This document shows, piece after piece, positions 1 through 9,318 of a DNA stretch of 64,000 nt. Both the position numbers and the translations under genes were made by a program. Source of the stretch: DAOTWY01 sp003696565 (GTDB lineage: Bacteria; Chloroflexota; Anaerolineae; Aggregatilineales; Phototrophicaceae); contig DAOTWY010000055.1 of the NCBI GenBank assembly GCA_034435635.1, positions 3,550 to 67,549 on the forward strand. Direction: 5' to 3'. The notes under the pieces are model-generated. The model made no database searches. It was given only the letters and a program-made list of their open reading frames with translations, and had not been told where the DNA came from. Position 1 is the stretch's first letter, and the number at the start of each line of letters is the position of its first letter.

Positions 1-468
1 ACGCTGATATTGTCCATGTCCACGCATTAAAATAAGTTCAGTATGTCCACCGCTGACGATTAATATCACAACGGGAAAAACAACCTCTTGGAAGGGCTGT
101 GTCAGCCATAATGAGTAAATATGACCTTCCAAATGATTGACTCCTAATAAGGGTTTATCGGAAGCAAGTGCCAGACCTTTTGCATAGTTCATCCCAACCA
201 GCAATGATCCAACTAAACCGGGTCCGCGTGTTACGGCGATCGCATCGACCTGATCAAGCTGAATACCGGCATCGCGTAATGCTTGTTCAATGACCGGACT
301 AATGCTTTCTACATGCGCGCGTGAAGCAAGCTCAGGGAAAACCCCACCGTATTGTGCATGTAAGTCAATTTGTGAGGCGACGACATTGGATGCAATGGTT
401 TTGCCATCAATGACAACTGCCGCCGCCGTTTCATCGCATGAGGTTTCTATTCCGAGGATAATCGTCAT
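1..468 (-). CDS. tsaD: tRNA N6-adenosine threonylcarbamoyltransferase TsaD, N-terminal part (runs off left edge)
   Basis: TsaD transfers the threonylcarbamoyl group from TC-AMP to A37 of ANN-decoding tRNAs, in the cytoplasm, with TsaB and TsaE. The visible 156 residues open with ILGIETSCDETAAAV, the conserved ASKHA N-terminal signature, and contain the metal-binding HLEGH motif followed by VSGGHTEL, both diagnostic of the TsaD/Kae1 family. The ATG at 466-468 has AAGG seven bases upstream. The rest of the gene (roughly half of a usual 330-350 residue protein) lies outside the window. It follows the terpene synthase gene on the same strand by 49 bases, so the two could be co-transcribed. Identification is secure. 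Confidence 0.96.
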   Translation of the reverse strand, partial: MTIILGIETSCDETAAAVVIDGKTIASNVVASQIDLHAQYGGVFPELASRAHVESISPVIEQALRDAGIQLDQVDAIAVTRGPGLVGSLLVGMNYAKGLALASDKPLLGVNHLEGHIYSLWLTQPFQEVVFPVVILIVSGGHTELILMRGHGQYQR

Positions 469-517
469 GAATTGCCTTTAATATCACACATTGTCTTTCT
501 ATGTATGATACTCACAA

Positions 518-1549
518 TCAGACTGGATTAACAGTTAGAAGTTCATCCACGGGTAACAGTTGACGTAACATCGGATGTGGCGAATTGATAGAGCGATAGC
601 GATTGATCGAAACTTGCCAATAATACGTGGCTGCACAAATATCATGTAAGCCTTTGATGTAGAGGCGTTGGTCTGGGGTTAAATTAGGTTGTGCTAAAAG
701 CGCAGCATATTCTGCCTCAAATGCCCGGCTTTTTTCGTTGACGATTTTTATTGCCTCGCTAATGGCTTCCTCTTCACTCAAATTATAAGCCGCTTGAATA
801 ACGGCAATGAGGTTGAACTTTGAACCAAACCGTAGGACTTCTTTTTCATATGAGAAAATATCGTTGCTTAATGATCCCACTTGTGCCGTTAATTGATTGA
901 TGGTCTTAAAGGCTTCAATCTCATCTGTTGATAAATTCAACTCATAGACAAATGGGACATAATAAATTGTTGGATACATCCCGCTGTCATGCTCGCGTAA
1001 TGCTATGTAGCGTTCAACAGAGGGCTTGCCATCAACTAATAGAGCTTCATATCCCTTTGTGGTAGATTGTAAATGTGCGGTTGTATAGTCTACAAACATT
1101 GGTAACCAAGATGGATGTGCTGGCTGCTTTTGAAAGCGGTTATAAAGCTCCATGCAAACATCATATAAAATATGTTGTTCTTGAGGATACTTACCCGTTA
1201 AGATGATCTCGCAGCAATTTTGATAAAGTTGCTTGAGTTGCGCTTTATGTTCAGCCATATTGAGCTGATTACGATCATACATATCATCAATATACCAAAG
1301 AACATGATTATAAATGTTCAATGTAATCAGACGTTCTGGGTCGCCACCAGGTAGCGCGTAGGTCATCATGTAGTTTCGTTCACGGAATAAGTCTTCTGTA
1401 CCATAGTAAATCCCAAATTCACGACAAATTTGCTCCGTTTTTTGGTTAATTTCATATGCTAGGGGATGAATTTGCTTGGTACCAATAACAACATGATCTT
1501 CTAACGTTAATAGCTTACTCAATGTACTATCCTCCGATTTGTACGACAT
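518..1549 (-). CDS. Class I terpene synthase (terpene cyclase family)
   Basis: This protein should ionise a linear prenyl diphosphate (farnesyl or geranyl type) with Mg2+ and cyclise it. Seen directly in 343 residues: the aspartate-rich motif DDMYD at 88-92, the NSE/DTE triad NDIFSYEKE at 229-237 (N229, S233, E237), an arginine at R185 about 45 residues before the triad where the pyrophosphate sensor sits in bacterial enzymes, and the RY pair at 317-318 about 80 residues after it. The length is normal for a bacterial single-alpha-domain synthase. It ends 49 bases before tsaD and is separated from the PspC gene by a hairpin terminator. No prenyltransferase, P450 or methyltransferase of terpene type adjoins it, so product and substrate cannot be read from context. 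The family call is strong; the product is unknown. Confidence 0.9.
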   Translation of the reverse strand: MSYKSEDSTLSKLLTLEDHVVIGTKQIHPLAYEINQKTEQICREFGIYYGTEDLFRERNYMMTYALPGGDPERLITLNIYNHVLWYIDDMYDRNQLNMAEHKAQLKQLYQNCCEIILTGKYPQEQHILYDVCMELYNRFQKQPAHPSWLPMFVDYTTAHLQSTTKGYEALLVDGKPSVERYIALREHDSGMYPTIYYVPFVYELNLSTDEIEAFKTINQLTAQVGSLSNDIFSYEKEVLRFGSKFNLIAVIQAAYNLSEEEAISEAIKIVNEKSRAFEAEYAALLAQPNLTPDQRLYIKGLHDICAATYYWQVSINRYRSINSPHPMLRQLLPVDELLTVNPV

Positions 1550-1632
1550 ATAACAAATATTAAGAAGCTACCGTGAGGCGTTTATGTTCCACAAATATCC
1601 TAACATAGAAATGAAAAAAGTAAACAAAAGAA

Positions 1633-1658
1633 CCCCCTTTTTGAGGGGGCGGTTTTTT
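1633..1658 (-). terminator. Probable intrinsic terminator, usable in both directions
   Basis: A CCCCC/GGGGG stem (1633-1637 with 1645-1649) has a seven-base loop. On the plus strand eight T follow shortly after the stem; on the minus strand a TTCTTTTG tract follows. It lies between the PspC gene and the terpene synthase gene, so it likely ends PspC transcription and isolates the terpene synthase. Confidence 0.75.
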
Positions 1659-1934
1659 TTACTGATTTTTCAGTTTTTCATAGAGGTTATTATCGTCATC
1701 AATAGGGGGAGTATACCGTTTTTCGTGTATCGTTCTTATATCTGATTCATCAGGCATAAAAAACCACAACAGCAAATATAGTGGAACTGTTGAGCCAATA
1801 CCCGCTAAGGTCAGCACCAAAAAGCCGATGCGCAGAAGATTTGGATCAACGTCAATATAGTCTCCAATACCACCTAAAACCCCACCAACCCATTTATCAT
1901 GTTCAGATTTATATAACCGTTTGCGCTCTGTCAT
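1659..1934 (-). CDS. PspC domain membrane protein
   Basis: A 91-residue protein matching the PspC family from end to end. It opens with a basic LYKSEHDKWVGGVLGGIGDYIDVDPNLLR block, corresponding to the family consensus of LYRS followed by GVxxGLAxYFxVDPxLVR, then one long hydrophobic segment (about residues 35-60) ending LLWFFMPDE. PspC proteins are inner-membrane proteins linked to envelope stress, but standalone copies in non-proteobacteria have poorly defined roles. No pspA-like gene is nearby. The gene stands alone, with a terminator immediately downstream. Confidence 0.9.
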   Translation of the reverse strand: MTERKRLYKSEHDKWVGGVLGGIGDYIDVDPNLLRIGFLVLTLAGIGSTVPLYLLLWFFMPDESDIRTIHEKRYTPPIDDDNNLYEKLKNQ

Positions 1935-1991
1935 GTGTGCTTTAACTCCTGTTCAAAGATGTATTGTTATGTTTTATACGCACAACAGATA

Positions 1992-2798
1992 TTAGAGTTG
2001 CACTTTCCGGGCACGGATTGCCAGGAAGAGCGGAATTTCATCATCGGCGAGTTTTTCCGGCTTGGTGCGGTTCTTTTTAAGAGGATTATCTGCAACAGGT
2101 ATCTCATCCATATGGTCAACCAATAAACCACAAGCTGCCAGCGTGTTGATATAAAGGCTAATGGGGCGGTGGAAGCTGATTGTTACGCCACTTTCTTTGC
2201 CAGGATGCTGCTTCATAGGGACTGGTAGCGGGGTCAGGTAACGATCAACACGACGATATTGTAGTTTGCGGTTTTCATCAAAACCCCAGCCACTTTGCCG
2301 CGGCACCCGAAAAGCCGGATGTGTTAACAACATTACCAAGCGTCCACCAGGTTTTAATGCCCAGGCACCTGATCGTAGCACATCATCTAATGGATCCATA
2401 TCTTGCAGGCTGAGCAAATACGTGACTGCGTCAAAGAATTCAGCCTTGATGAAAGACACATCATGCAGACGTGCCGCATCACCTTGTAAAAAACGACCAT
2501 GCTCACCATGATATTTGCGCGCAAAATTTAATAACTTCGGGCTAACATCTACCCCCGTGTAATCAGCACCGGCTTTAGCAATATGTGGGGCAAGCACACC
2601 TTGCCCACACCCGACATCTAACACTCGCTCATTTGGCTGTGGATCAAGTAATTGAATCAGTGCTGGGATCGCTAATTTTTGATGATGGTGGCTGCCGCCT
2701 TTACCCATCCAACCGTCATACCAGGCGGCAACGGCATCCCAACCGGTTGGCTTTCTGCGTGAGGGATTTTTTGGCATGGTGTTTTTAACTCTACTCAT
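1992..2798 (-). CDS. Class I SAM-dependent methyltransferase
   Basis: A Rossmann-fold methyltransferase of about 268 residues, using the ATG at 2796-2798. Motif I is VLDVGCGQG (about residues 59-67), followed by the acidic GVDVS strand, a post-motif region (QGDAARL) and a LKPGGRLVML strand, all typical of the Methyltransf_11/25 group. The N-terminal WDAVAAWYDGW block is also usual for these enzymes. The substrate cannot be deduced. The chosen start overlaps the end of the YfhO-like gene by eight bases, suggesting translational coupling. A start at 2777 is possible and a longer one at 2843 is unlikely. It may act on a lipid, a quinone or a small metabolite. Confidence 0.85.
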   Translation of the reverse strand: MSRVKNTMPKNPSRRKPTGWDAVAAWYDGWMGKGGSHHHQKLAIPALIQLLDPQPNERVLDVGCGQGVLAPHIAKAGADYTGVDVSPKLLNFARKYHGEHGRFLQGDAARLHDVSFIKAEFFDAVTYLLSLQDMDPLDDVLRSGAWALKPGGRLVMLLTHPAFRVPRQSGWGFDENRKLQYRRVDRYLTPLPVPMKQHPGKESGVTISFHRPISLYINTLAACGLLVDHMDEIPVADNPLKKNRTKPEKLADDEIPLFLAIRARKVQL

Positions 2799-4920
2799 GA
2801 TTTTTTCGATAATGGATGGATGACAACACAAATACAACAGCAAATATCAACGTTCCCAAGCTAATCATCAAACCGTTTTGGATGGAATCCGGTTCAAAGC
2901 GTAGCTCAACCACTTGATCCATCCCGGCATGCATGGGTATGCCAATTAATCCAGCATAATTATCTACAATCGGTACAGGATTGCCGTCGATTGTCGCTTT
3001 CCACCCGGGATAGTTGACAATAGCAACCGTCAACAAAGCGTCGGTTTCTGTAGAAATACGTATTTTTAAATACTCTGGCGTGATAATTTCCAACGATTCA
3101 ACCGAGCTAACTGCCGGACGTTCTCCCGGCAAATCAAGATTAAGTGGATAAAGTGTGATGCCCATCTCTCGCAAGTTTACATTAGGGTCTGCCATGATCT
3201 GACGGGCAAACTCAGGACTGCCGGATGCATCCCGATAATCATAGACTAAATGCGCTAACGGACGTGGATCAACTAACTCAAATAACCTAAACTCCTCCCC
3301 TTTTGCGTTGAGGTCATAAGCACGTAAATCAAGCTGCATATTTTCTGGTGGCTCCGTTGTGAGCGTAGAGTATCGAACAGACAATACTTCCCAAAAACGA
3401 TCAACCGGTATCGTTCGTAACCGTTCGATACTTTCTAAGGTAAATGGTCCACTGCCATAAATATCTGGGATTCGGAAAGTGATACCATCCCCAAGTAAGC
3501 CGGCACCGCCATCAACCCGCCAAGTGATGGCTTCTGGTGGCATATCTTGGAAGGTTGCTAAACTAGGCGGCAAATAGACTTGTGTCTCGGCTGAAACATA
3601 ATTGTCTGAACGGGTGCCAACGGTAAACAGGTCGATGACGATGATGATAATTAACCCTACAGTGTAGTACGGGCGTGGTAAGTGCAGCCATCCGATGATC
3701 AATAACACTATAATTAGACTAAAACCGATTGGTTCGGCATAATGTGATTCTGTTAAAGATGCCCACATATACAGTATGGCAGTAATCCCCAGGGCAATGT
3801 AGATAATCGATTGGCGAGGTTGTTTTATGAGTTGATTAACAGCTAGCATGACTAACGCAAAGCTGACGAGGGATGCGATGCGTTCCTGTTGACGGAACAT
3901 ATCAAACCCAGGGATAAATCGATAGAAAAAATCATAGACGATGCTACCACCACCTAATGAAAGCAAACCCCCAACAACAATAACCCCAATCCAAAAATAG
4001 GTTTGTTTTTGTGGGCGCAATATTGTCATGATGGCGAGTAAAACCCCAACCGTGCTAATATAAAGTGGAGACCATGTTGTATACAATTTGGGGATCAACG
4101 CCTGAAGAAACTCCGACGGAGTAAAGCCGTTTGCCTTGTCATCAATTCCTAAATTGCTGACTCGGCTAGTAAGTTGTGTGAACTCCCATGCCGGCAGCAA
4201 CTGTATGGCAGATAATCCTGCACCAATTATCCCCATCAGCAGCAAGCGTGACCCAATAGCAAGCCAACCACGTTCCCAGGTAATGAAAATGAGATACGCT
4301 ACCCCCAAATACGTGATTTGCATGGTGGTTTGTGGGTGTCCACCCATTAATGAGCAGGCGATTGCAATACCACTAATAACAATGGCTTGAAGATGTCGCT
4401 GACTTAATTGGATGCCATATAAGATTAGAGGGAGCCAAACAACACTTTCCATAATGCTGACATGCCGGATCGGGTAGCCGGTTAGATAGCCCCCATAAGC
4501 GTAGAGGATACTACCGATCAATGCGATATCAGGGCGTTTTAATAAGGCGCGTAAGAAGGCATACATAAATAAACTTGCCATCCAAACATGCCAGATAATC
4601 TCAAGTTGATACCACTCGACTGACCAATCACCAGAAAGAGCAATAGCAAGCAATCTAGGTGGATAAAATGCCGCTGATTGGATATTACCAGCGAATGGAT
4701 CACCAGCATGGTTATATGGATTCCACAGTGGGAACTCACCATTTAATAACCGAATCGCCTGATATTCACTAAAAGCATAATAATGTTGAATGAAATCCCC
4801 TTCGGGATTGATTCTAAGACGGTCAACTGTGTTAGGTGTTAATAGCCGCCAAAAGAAAAAATAACATAAGAAACTTAACACCAATACATGACTGATTGTG
4901 ACAAACCATTTTTTAGTCAT
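2791..4920 (-). CDS. YfhO-like multi-pass membrane protein (GT-C type)
   Basis: A 709-residue integral membrane protein with about a dozen hydrophobic segments up to residue ~425, then a roughly 280-residue C-terminal extracytoplasmic region ending in one more membrane helix. Early landmarks are GDFIQHYYAF and FPLWNPYNHAGDPF, the lipid-sugar-binding-type loop of YfhO/GT-C proteins, with acidic residues where GT-C enzymes place catalytic aspartates. Characterised YfhO proteins glycosylate teichoic acids; many environmental homologues are uncharacterised. The C-terminal part (YPGWKATIDG near the end) is a recurrent feature of the family. It is coupled to the downstream methyltransferase. Family assignment is good; sugar and acceptor are unknown. 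Confidence 0.82.
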   Translation of the reverse strand: MTKKWFVTISHVLVLSFLCYFFFWRLLTPNTVDRLRINPEGDFIQHYYAFSEYQAIRLLNGEFPLWNPYNHAGDPFAGNIQSAAFYPPRLLAIALSGDWSVEWYQLEIIWHVWMASLFMYAFLRALLKRPDIALIGSILYAYGGYLTGYPIRHVSIMESVVWLPLILYGIQLSQRHLQAIVISGIAIACSLMGGHPQTTMQITYLGVAYLIFITWERGWLAIGSRLLLMGIIGAGLSAIQLLPAWEFTQLTSRVSNLGIDDKANGFTPSEFLQALIPKLYTTWSPLYISTVGVLLAIMTILRPQKQTYFWIGVIVVGGLLSLGGGSIVYDFFYRFIPGFDMFRQQERIASLVSFALVMLAVNQLIKQPRQSIIYIALGITAILYMWASLTESHYAEPIGFSLIIVLLIIGWLHLPRPYYTVGLIIIIVIDLFTVGTRSDNYVSAETQVYLPPSLATFQDMPPEAITWRVDGGAGLLGDGITFRIPDIYGSGPFTLESIERLRTIPVDRFWEVLSVRYSTLTTEPPENMQLDLRAYDLNAKGEEFRLFELVDPRPLAHLVYDYRDASGSPEFARQIMADPNVNLREMGITLYPLNLDLPGERPAVSSVESLEIITPEYLKIRISTETDALLTVAIVNYPGWKATIDGNPVPIVDNYAGLIGIPMHAGMDQVVELRFEPDSIQNGLMISLGTLIFAVVFVLSSIHYRKNHE

Positions 4921-4955
4921 GAATAACCACCATAATTGCCAAGCTCACCAAATGT

Positions 4956-5756
4956 TTAGGCATCAATCAATAAATGTACATTGAGTGTCCAGGCGATATA
5001 AAGGGCATGAAGAAATGCTTTTAAATCACTAATACTGCGGTCGTCATGCTCGTCTGGCTTGATGATAAACGGAAAACGCTGTAAGGCATCCGCTGGTGCT
5101 GGGTCCAAATTTGTGATGGTATCTGCTTCCAAATCACGCTCGATGGCACCAAAAAATAAGAGTAATAATGCAGCTTGGCGCGGTAAAATCACTGGACGAC
5201 GAACGAAAAGCATCTCAAAAATCTGGTTGGCGTTTAGATTTAGCTCCCCTAGGCGACGCGCGGGGGCTTCAGACGCTTCAAAATAAATGCCGGGTTGTTC
5301 TCGTAAAGGCTCTACTAGCTGCCCATCATATTTAAATTCCTGCACCACTTGCTTTAACAATAGCCAAACCAGTGGCTCATCTGGCACGGGTAAACGATCT
5401 AATATCCAGTTTTCTGCACGCTTGGTGATTGGATATTGAATGTGACCAATACATCCAAATGGCATACCGATACGGTTGGCAGGGCAATTTTGGCAGTGAA
5501 CTGCATATGGGCGTAATTGATCCGCGGCATCTAACAATGCCTGAACGACCATAACCTGTGTTTCTTCCTGTCCTTCTGGGGTGCTTCTGGTAAATTCAAA
5601 GCCCATTTCACTCGGGGGACGGTCATCACCACTTTCACGGAAAAGCTCAATGATTTTATGGGCACGCTTTTCGCCTTTCAGTCGTTCCAATATATCTTGT
5701 GTGCCGAATTGCTGCTTAGGCGTACAAGAGAAGTCTATAATATAGTCAATTGCCAT
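4956..5756 (-). CDS. Conserved-looking hypothetical protein with a Cys-x2-Cys-x10-Cys cluster
   Basis: I do not recognise this 266-residue protein. It is soluble, without signal peptide or membrane helix. Visible features are Cys11, and a cluster C88-x2-C91-x10-C102 followed closely by His105, which could bind zinc or an iron-sulfur cluster. A proline/arginine-rich loop follows, and the C-terminal half is leucine-rich and probably helical. The start at 5756 lacks a clear ribosome-binding site. It lies 35 bases after the YfhO-like gene's start in the opposite order of transcription and 20 bases downstream of the chemoreceptor-like gene, so it may share that transcript. No function is inferred. 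Confidence 0.7.
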   Translation of the reverse strand: MAIDYIIDFSCTPKQQFGTQDILERLKGEKRAHKIIELFRESGDDRPPSEMGFEFTRSTPEGQEETQVMVVQALLDAADQLRPYAVHCQNCPANRIGMPFGCIGHIQYPITKRAENWILDRLPVPDEPLVWLLLKQVVQEFKYDGQLVEPLREQPGIYFEASEAPARRLGELNLNANQIFEMLFVRRPVILPRQAALLLLFFGAIERDLEADTITNLDPAPADALQRFPFIIKPDEHDDRSISDLKAFLHALYIAWTLNVHLLIDA

Positions 5757-5776
5757 TGATTATGCCTTGTAAAAAG

Positions 5777-7054
5777 TTAACCTCTTGATAATTGTTCTTG
5801 GGCAGCTTGTTGATTTTGTGCTGCTGGTTCTATCTCAATATCGCTCAGTTTACCAGATAATTGGTGAATGTCATGAAGCTGTTGTAAGGCTTTCTGGCTG
5901 ATACGATCCATCCTATCCATGTCAATTGCGATATCATCTAAACGCCGCGCTTGTTCATCAACCGTCTGATAAATGGTGTTAACTGCTTGTGCCGTTTGCG
6001 TGATGAAATCAATGAGCCTTAGCATGGTTTGGCTGGCTTGTTGTGACATGTCCGTCCCAACTTCCACGCCAGAAATGCCGATTTCCGTCGCCTGCATGGT
6101 TCGATCAACCGCTGTTTCAATCTCATTTAACAGAGCTTGCACTTGGTTTGCCGCCTGGGTGGATTGTTGAGAAAGCGACCGGACTTCATCCGCAACAATC
6201 GCAAAGCCGCGCCCATGTGTCCCCGCACGTGCGGCTTCAATGGAGGCATTGAGTGCCAATAGATTGGATTGTGTTGCAATTTCTGTTACTGATGAGATGA
6301 TTTGGTCAATGCGACGGGTGAGCTTACCTAATGTCACAATCGCTCGTGCGATCGATTCAACCTGCTCACGGATTTGATCCATGCTTTGAGTCACTTGTTC
6401 CAATGCACTTTGCCCTTGTGTGGATAAGGCAGTTGATTCTTGTGCGATACGGGTAATTTGCCGGATTTGCTCTTTGATATTTTCTGCCTGTGTTAGGAAC
6501 TGATCCATTTGTCGATTAGCGGATTGGATGATCGCCGCTTGTTCTTGTGCGTCCTGTGTACGGTTGTTAAGGATTTGTTGAATCAGTTGTGTCGTTTTTT
6601 GCAAGCTGTTAAGTGATTGTGTTGGCAATGGTTGAGGGGGCACTTGCGGTGTGGTTGATGGCTTTGGGGGAGATTCCCGCATGAAAATTGTCCATTGGTG
6701 CGCGGCGATAACCCCCAGCCCTAGTATGGCTGTATCCCATTGTTGCCCTATAACTGCGCTAGTCAGGCTACCCAATGCAATTACCCCTCCATAGACAATT
6801 TGTTGCTGTGGCTGTGTGGGGTAGATCAAGCTGGTTAATCCGCAGACTGCCAGCCAACCCAACGCATCACTCCCCAAAACGATCAACGCTAACGAGAAGA
6901 CAATACCGGCAAATGATTCGACACGCAGGGCTTTGATTTGTAGACTGATGCCGAATGCGATAAGAAAAATGAGAGCTGCAACGAACCGAGCGGACACATT
7001 GTCAATCAGATAGGCTGTTAGTAAGATGATACCTGGTAAAAATAGGCGATTCAT
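5777..7054 (-). CDS. Methyl-accepting chemotaxis protein-like transducer with membrane-embedded N-terminus
   Basis: 425 residues. About the first 125 contain five or so closely packed hydrophobic segments rather than a periplasmic sensor domain. A proline-rich linker (128-148) leads to a long coiled coil. The signalling tip is unmistakable at about 258-297: ATQSNLLALNASIEAARAG followed by GRGFAIVADEVRSLS, the site where CheA and CheW dock in chemoreceptors. No che genes are in the window, and conventional methylation sites are not obvious, so it could feed a distant chemosensory array or a different pathway. It senses either the membrane itself or a partner protein. Confidence 0.9.
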   Translation of the reverse strand: MNRLFLPGIILLTAYLIDNVSARFVAALIFLIAFGISLQIKALRVESFAGIVFSLALIVLGSDALGWLAVCGLTSLIYPTQPQQQIVYGGVIALGSLTSAVIGQQWDTAILGLGVIAAHQWTIFMRESPPKPSTTPQVPPQPLPTQSLNSLQKTTQLIQQILNNRTQDAQEQAAIIQSANRQMDQFLTQAENIKEQIRQITRIAQESTALSTQGQSALEQVTQSMDQIREQVESIARAIVTLGKLTRRIDQIISSVTEIATQSNLLALNASIEAARAGTHGRGFAIVADEVRSLSQQSTQAANQVQALLNEIETAVDRTMQATEIGISGVEVGTDMSQQASQTMLRLIDFITQTAQAVNTIYQTVDEQARRLDDIAIDMDRMDRISQKALQQLHDIHQLSGKLSDIEIEPAAQNQQAAQEQLSRG

Positions 7055-7170
7055 GACGACTTCACCAAACTAATTTGTGCCTCTAGTATAACGGATTGTT
7101 CGAAAATCTATAGGGCTGTGGGTTGCTGGCTGAAACAAGGCTATACTTAAAAAGATAAGCAAAGGAGTGA

Positions 7171-7977
7171 ATGTTTCACATGAAGCGACTTGTGATTTTA
7201 ACAATTGTATGTGTATTAGCTGCCTGTGGTGGCGGTGGGAACGAGAATGATAATACGGTTGGGGAAGATGGTGAAATCATCGTATGGGATCGTGACCCGT
7301 CTGCTGTGATTTTCCGCGCAGATGTCACCGGTGGGAACACAGACCCGTTTTTTGTAAAAGGTGAAATTCCGTTGTGTACAATTTATGGAGGCGGCACCGT
7401 TGTGTGGACAACTGACGCTGGAGACCCAACCGCTGAGGTTTTATTTGGTCCTGTGGACGATGCCCGTATCCGTCGTTTTATTGAAAATCAGACGGTCTTT
7501 CGTGAGATTTATACCTACGATGCTCAGGCAGATGTCATGGCATTAGGGCAAAATCCTGTTGTCGAGACTCTGACAATCACCGTAAACGGCTTGACTCATA
7601 CAACAGATGCTTTTGCAGAATGGCCCCCCAATTATTTTGAGGAAATTGTAGCGGAATGCCAAACGTTAAGCCCACGCCCACAAATTTATCAACCGGTAGA
7701 TGGGGCATGGGTGTTGGCGGAACGGCGTGAATACGACAATAATTCCCCCTCGATTTTGTGGGACCCTATCGCCACTGGATTAGATTTAGGCACTGTGGCG
7801 GATTCTGGGCAACCGGTATGGGTGAGTGGTGCTTTGGCGCGGGCGTTGTGGGCACAGCTCCGGCGTACATCACCAGATTTGCAGTTTGGGCAGGAAAGCG
7901 GTAACTATGTCATTGTGCTGCAAATCCCTAATATCACTCGTGAATCATTGCCAGCCCCACAAAATACTGGGGAATAA
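7171..7977 (+). CDS. Secreted lipoprotein of unknown function
   Basis: A 268-residue protein beginning with a short basic region and a hydrophobic stretch ending in the lipobox VLAAC, followed by GGGG, so it should be lipid-anchored outside the membrane. AGGAG sits just upstream. Either the ATG at 7171 (spacing three) or the in-frame ATG at 7180 (spacing twelve) may be used. The mature part is acidic with many beta-strand-like stretches and two widely spaced cysteines after the lipid-modified one; I recognise no domain. It is transcribed divergently from the chemoreceptor-like gene and convergently with the GT9 gene. Confidence 0.75.
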   Translation: MFHMKRLVILTIVCVLAACGGGGNENDNTVGEDGEIIVWDRDPSAVIFRADVTGGNTDPFFVKGEIPLCTIYGGGTVVWTTDAGDPTAEVLFGPVDDARIRRFIENQTVFREIYTYDAQADVMALGQNPVVETLTITVNGLTHTTDAFAEWPPNYFEEIVAECQTLSPRPQIYQPVDGAWVLAERREYDNNSPSILWDPIATGLDLGTVADSGQPVWVSGALARALWAQLRRTSPDLQFGQESGNYVIVLQIPNITRESLPAPQNTGE

Positions 7978-7991
7978 ATGATAGTCTGCTG

Positions 7992-8996
7992 TCAGGGGTG
8001 CGCCAACCATTCAATAATCTGCTGATAAGCCGCTTCGACACTGATGCCATCGCGCTCCCATGACCAATTTTCTGGCGTGCCACTGGCAACACCACCACGC
8101 TTAAGTGGGGTCGGTTTCCAGATCGCTAAAGAATGTGGTGTAAATGGCGCGTAACGGGCTGGGTCTGATGGACCGAGAATCATCACCGTGCGCGCCCCTG
8201 CCGCCGCTGCTAAATGCGTTAATCCGGTATCGTTCCCGATATAAATCTGTGATTGTGCTGCTAAAGCCGCAATTTGTGGAAATGATAATTCTCCAATGAA
8301 TGCTCTTGCCGGTTTATCTAAATATGTTTGGACTGCTTCAACGATCGCCTGATCCCCAGGTCCACCCAGCAAGATGATGTCGGCATTTAGATCAGTAGTC
8401 AGCCGTTGACCCAGCGCGGCAAAATTTTGTGGTAGCCAACGCTTAATACTCATCTCCATTCCAGGGTTTTGCCCTCCACATGGATTGATGACGATATAAC
8501 GTGCCGGTAACGAATAGCCGTTTAAGGCTGTCAGATCAGCTGGAACATTGGCATAACACCCGTTGACATCGATACCTAAAGCACGCGGAACATCCAGATA
8601 GATTTGGGCTTCGTGGCGGGCTTCATACGGGTTGATTGAGACACGGATGTTATACCCAAATCCGCGCCATCCGCTGCTCAAGCCGGCACGTTGTGGAATA
8701 CCGGATAATAATACTGCTACACTCATCCAGGGGGAACGTACTAAAGACACCGCTAGATCAAACCCATGTAACTGCCTTGCGAGTTTAAGGGGATTTTTAG
8801 CGGGATTAGCCGTTGTGCCTGTGTCAATAATCGCATCCAGCAGGGGGTGATTTTCAATAGCTGCCCGTGCCCAAGAACCAACCGCCCAAGCGATGTGTGC
8901 TGTGGGGTAGCCGCGCCTTAGCGCAGTGAGTGTAGCAGTCGCCAGAATCACATCCCCAATACAACAGGGTTGAATCAGCACAATGCGCTGTGGCAT
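7992..8996 (-). CDS. Glycosyltransferase family 9 (heptosyltransferase-like)
   Basis: 334 residues with the GT9 GT-B fold. The N-terminus reads RIVLIQPCCIGDVILATATLTALRRGYP, the canonical IGD motif that carries the catalytic aspartate in WaaC/WaaF. The nucleotide-sugar site near residue 255 is IGNDTGLTHLAAAAGARTV, also canonical. Such enzymes add ADP-heptose or another sugar to an envelope glycolipid or glycan; the sugar here is not known, and no heptose biosynthesis genes are nearby. It starts one base after the stop of the small membrane protein gene (TGATATG), implying coupled translation. Confidence 0.92.
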   Translation of the reverse strand: MPQRIVLIQPCCIGDVILATATLTALRRGYPTAHIAWAVGSWARAAIENHPLLDAIIDTGTTANPAKNPLKLARQLHGFDLAVSLVRSPWMSVAVLLSGIPQRAGLSSGWRGFGYNIRVSINPYEARHEAQIYLDVPRALGIDVNGCYANVPADLTALNGYSLPARYIVINPCGGQNPGMEMSIKRWLPQNFAALGQRLTTDLNADIILLGGPGDQAIVEAVQTYLDKPARAFIGELSFPQIAALAAQSQIYIGNDTGLTHLAAAAGARTVMILGPSDPARYAPFTPHSLAIWKPTPLKRGGVASGTPENWSWERDGISVEAAYQQIIEWLAHP

Positions 8997-8997
8997 A

Positions 8998-9219
8998 TCA
9001 ATTGCCGCCCAGTGGGTCTATCGTACTGACAGGGACGAATTGCTGCGTTGTTTCAGCAACGTTACTAAAATCAATAATGGCTGTTGGGGTGATTTGTGTG
9101 AAGTCCACTGACTCATTATCTCCACGGTTAAAGGTCAATACACCAACGATCAACAATACGATCACCACAATCACCAAAATAATCGCTTGTGTGACGGTTA
9201 AGCGGCGTAAAATTTCCAT
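8998..9219 (-). CDS. Small single-pass membrane protein
   Basis: 73 residues: a short basic N-terminus, one strongly hydrophobic helix (about 10-30, rich in I/V/L), then a roughly 40-residue polar tail expected outside the membrane. No domain is recognisable. Its stop is one base from the GT9 start, so it heads a two-gene unit. It may assist or localise the glycosyltransferase, but that is inference from position only. Confidence 0.65.
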   Translation of the reverse strand: MEILRRLTVTQAIILVIVVIVLLIVGVLTFNRGDNESVDFTQITPTAIIDFSNVAETTQQFVPVSTIDPLGGN

Positions 9220-9318
9220 AGTTTGATACCTCTCCCTGATAGTTTCCTCAATATTCTACATGCTCTCACTAAATAGCGATATAATCAGGCAAAAATCACT
9301 AAACTAAGGAGTTTATTC

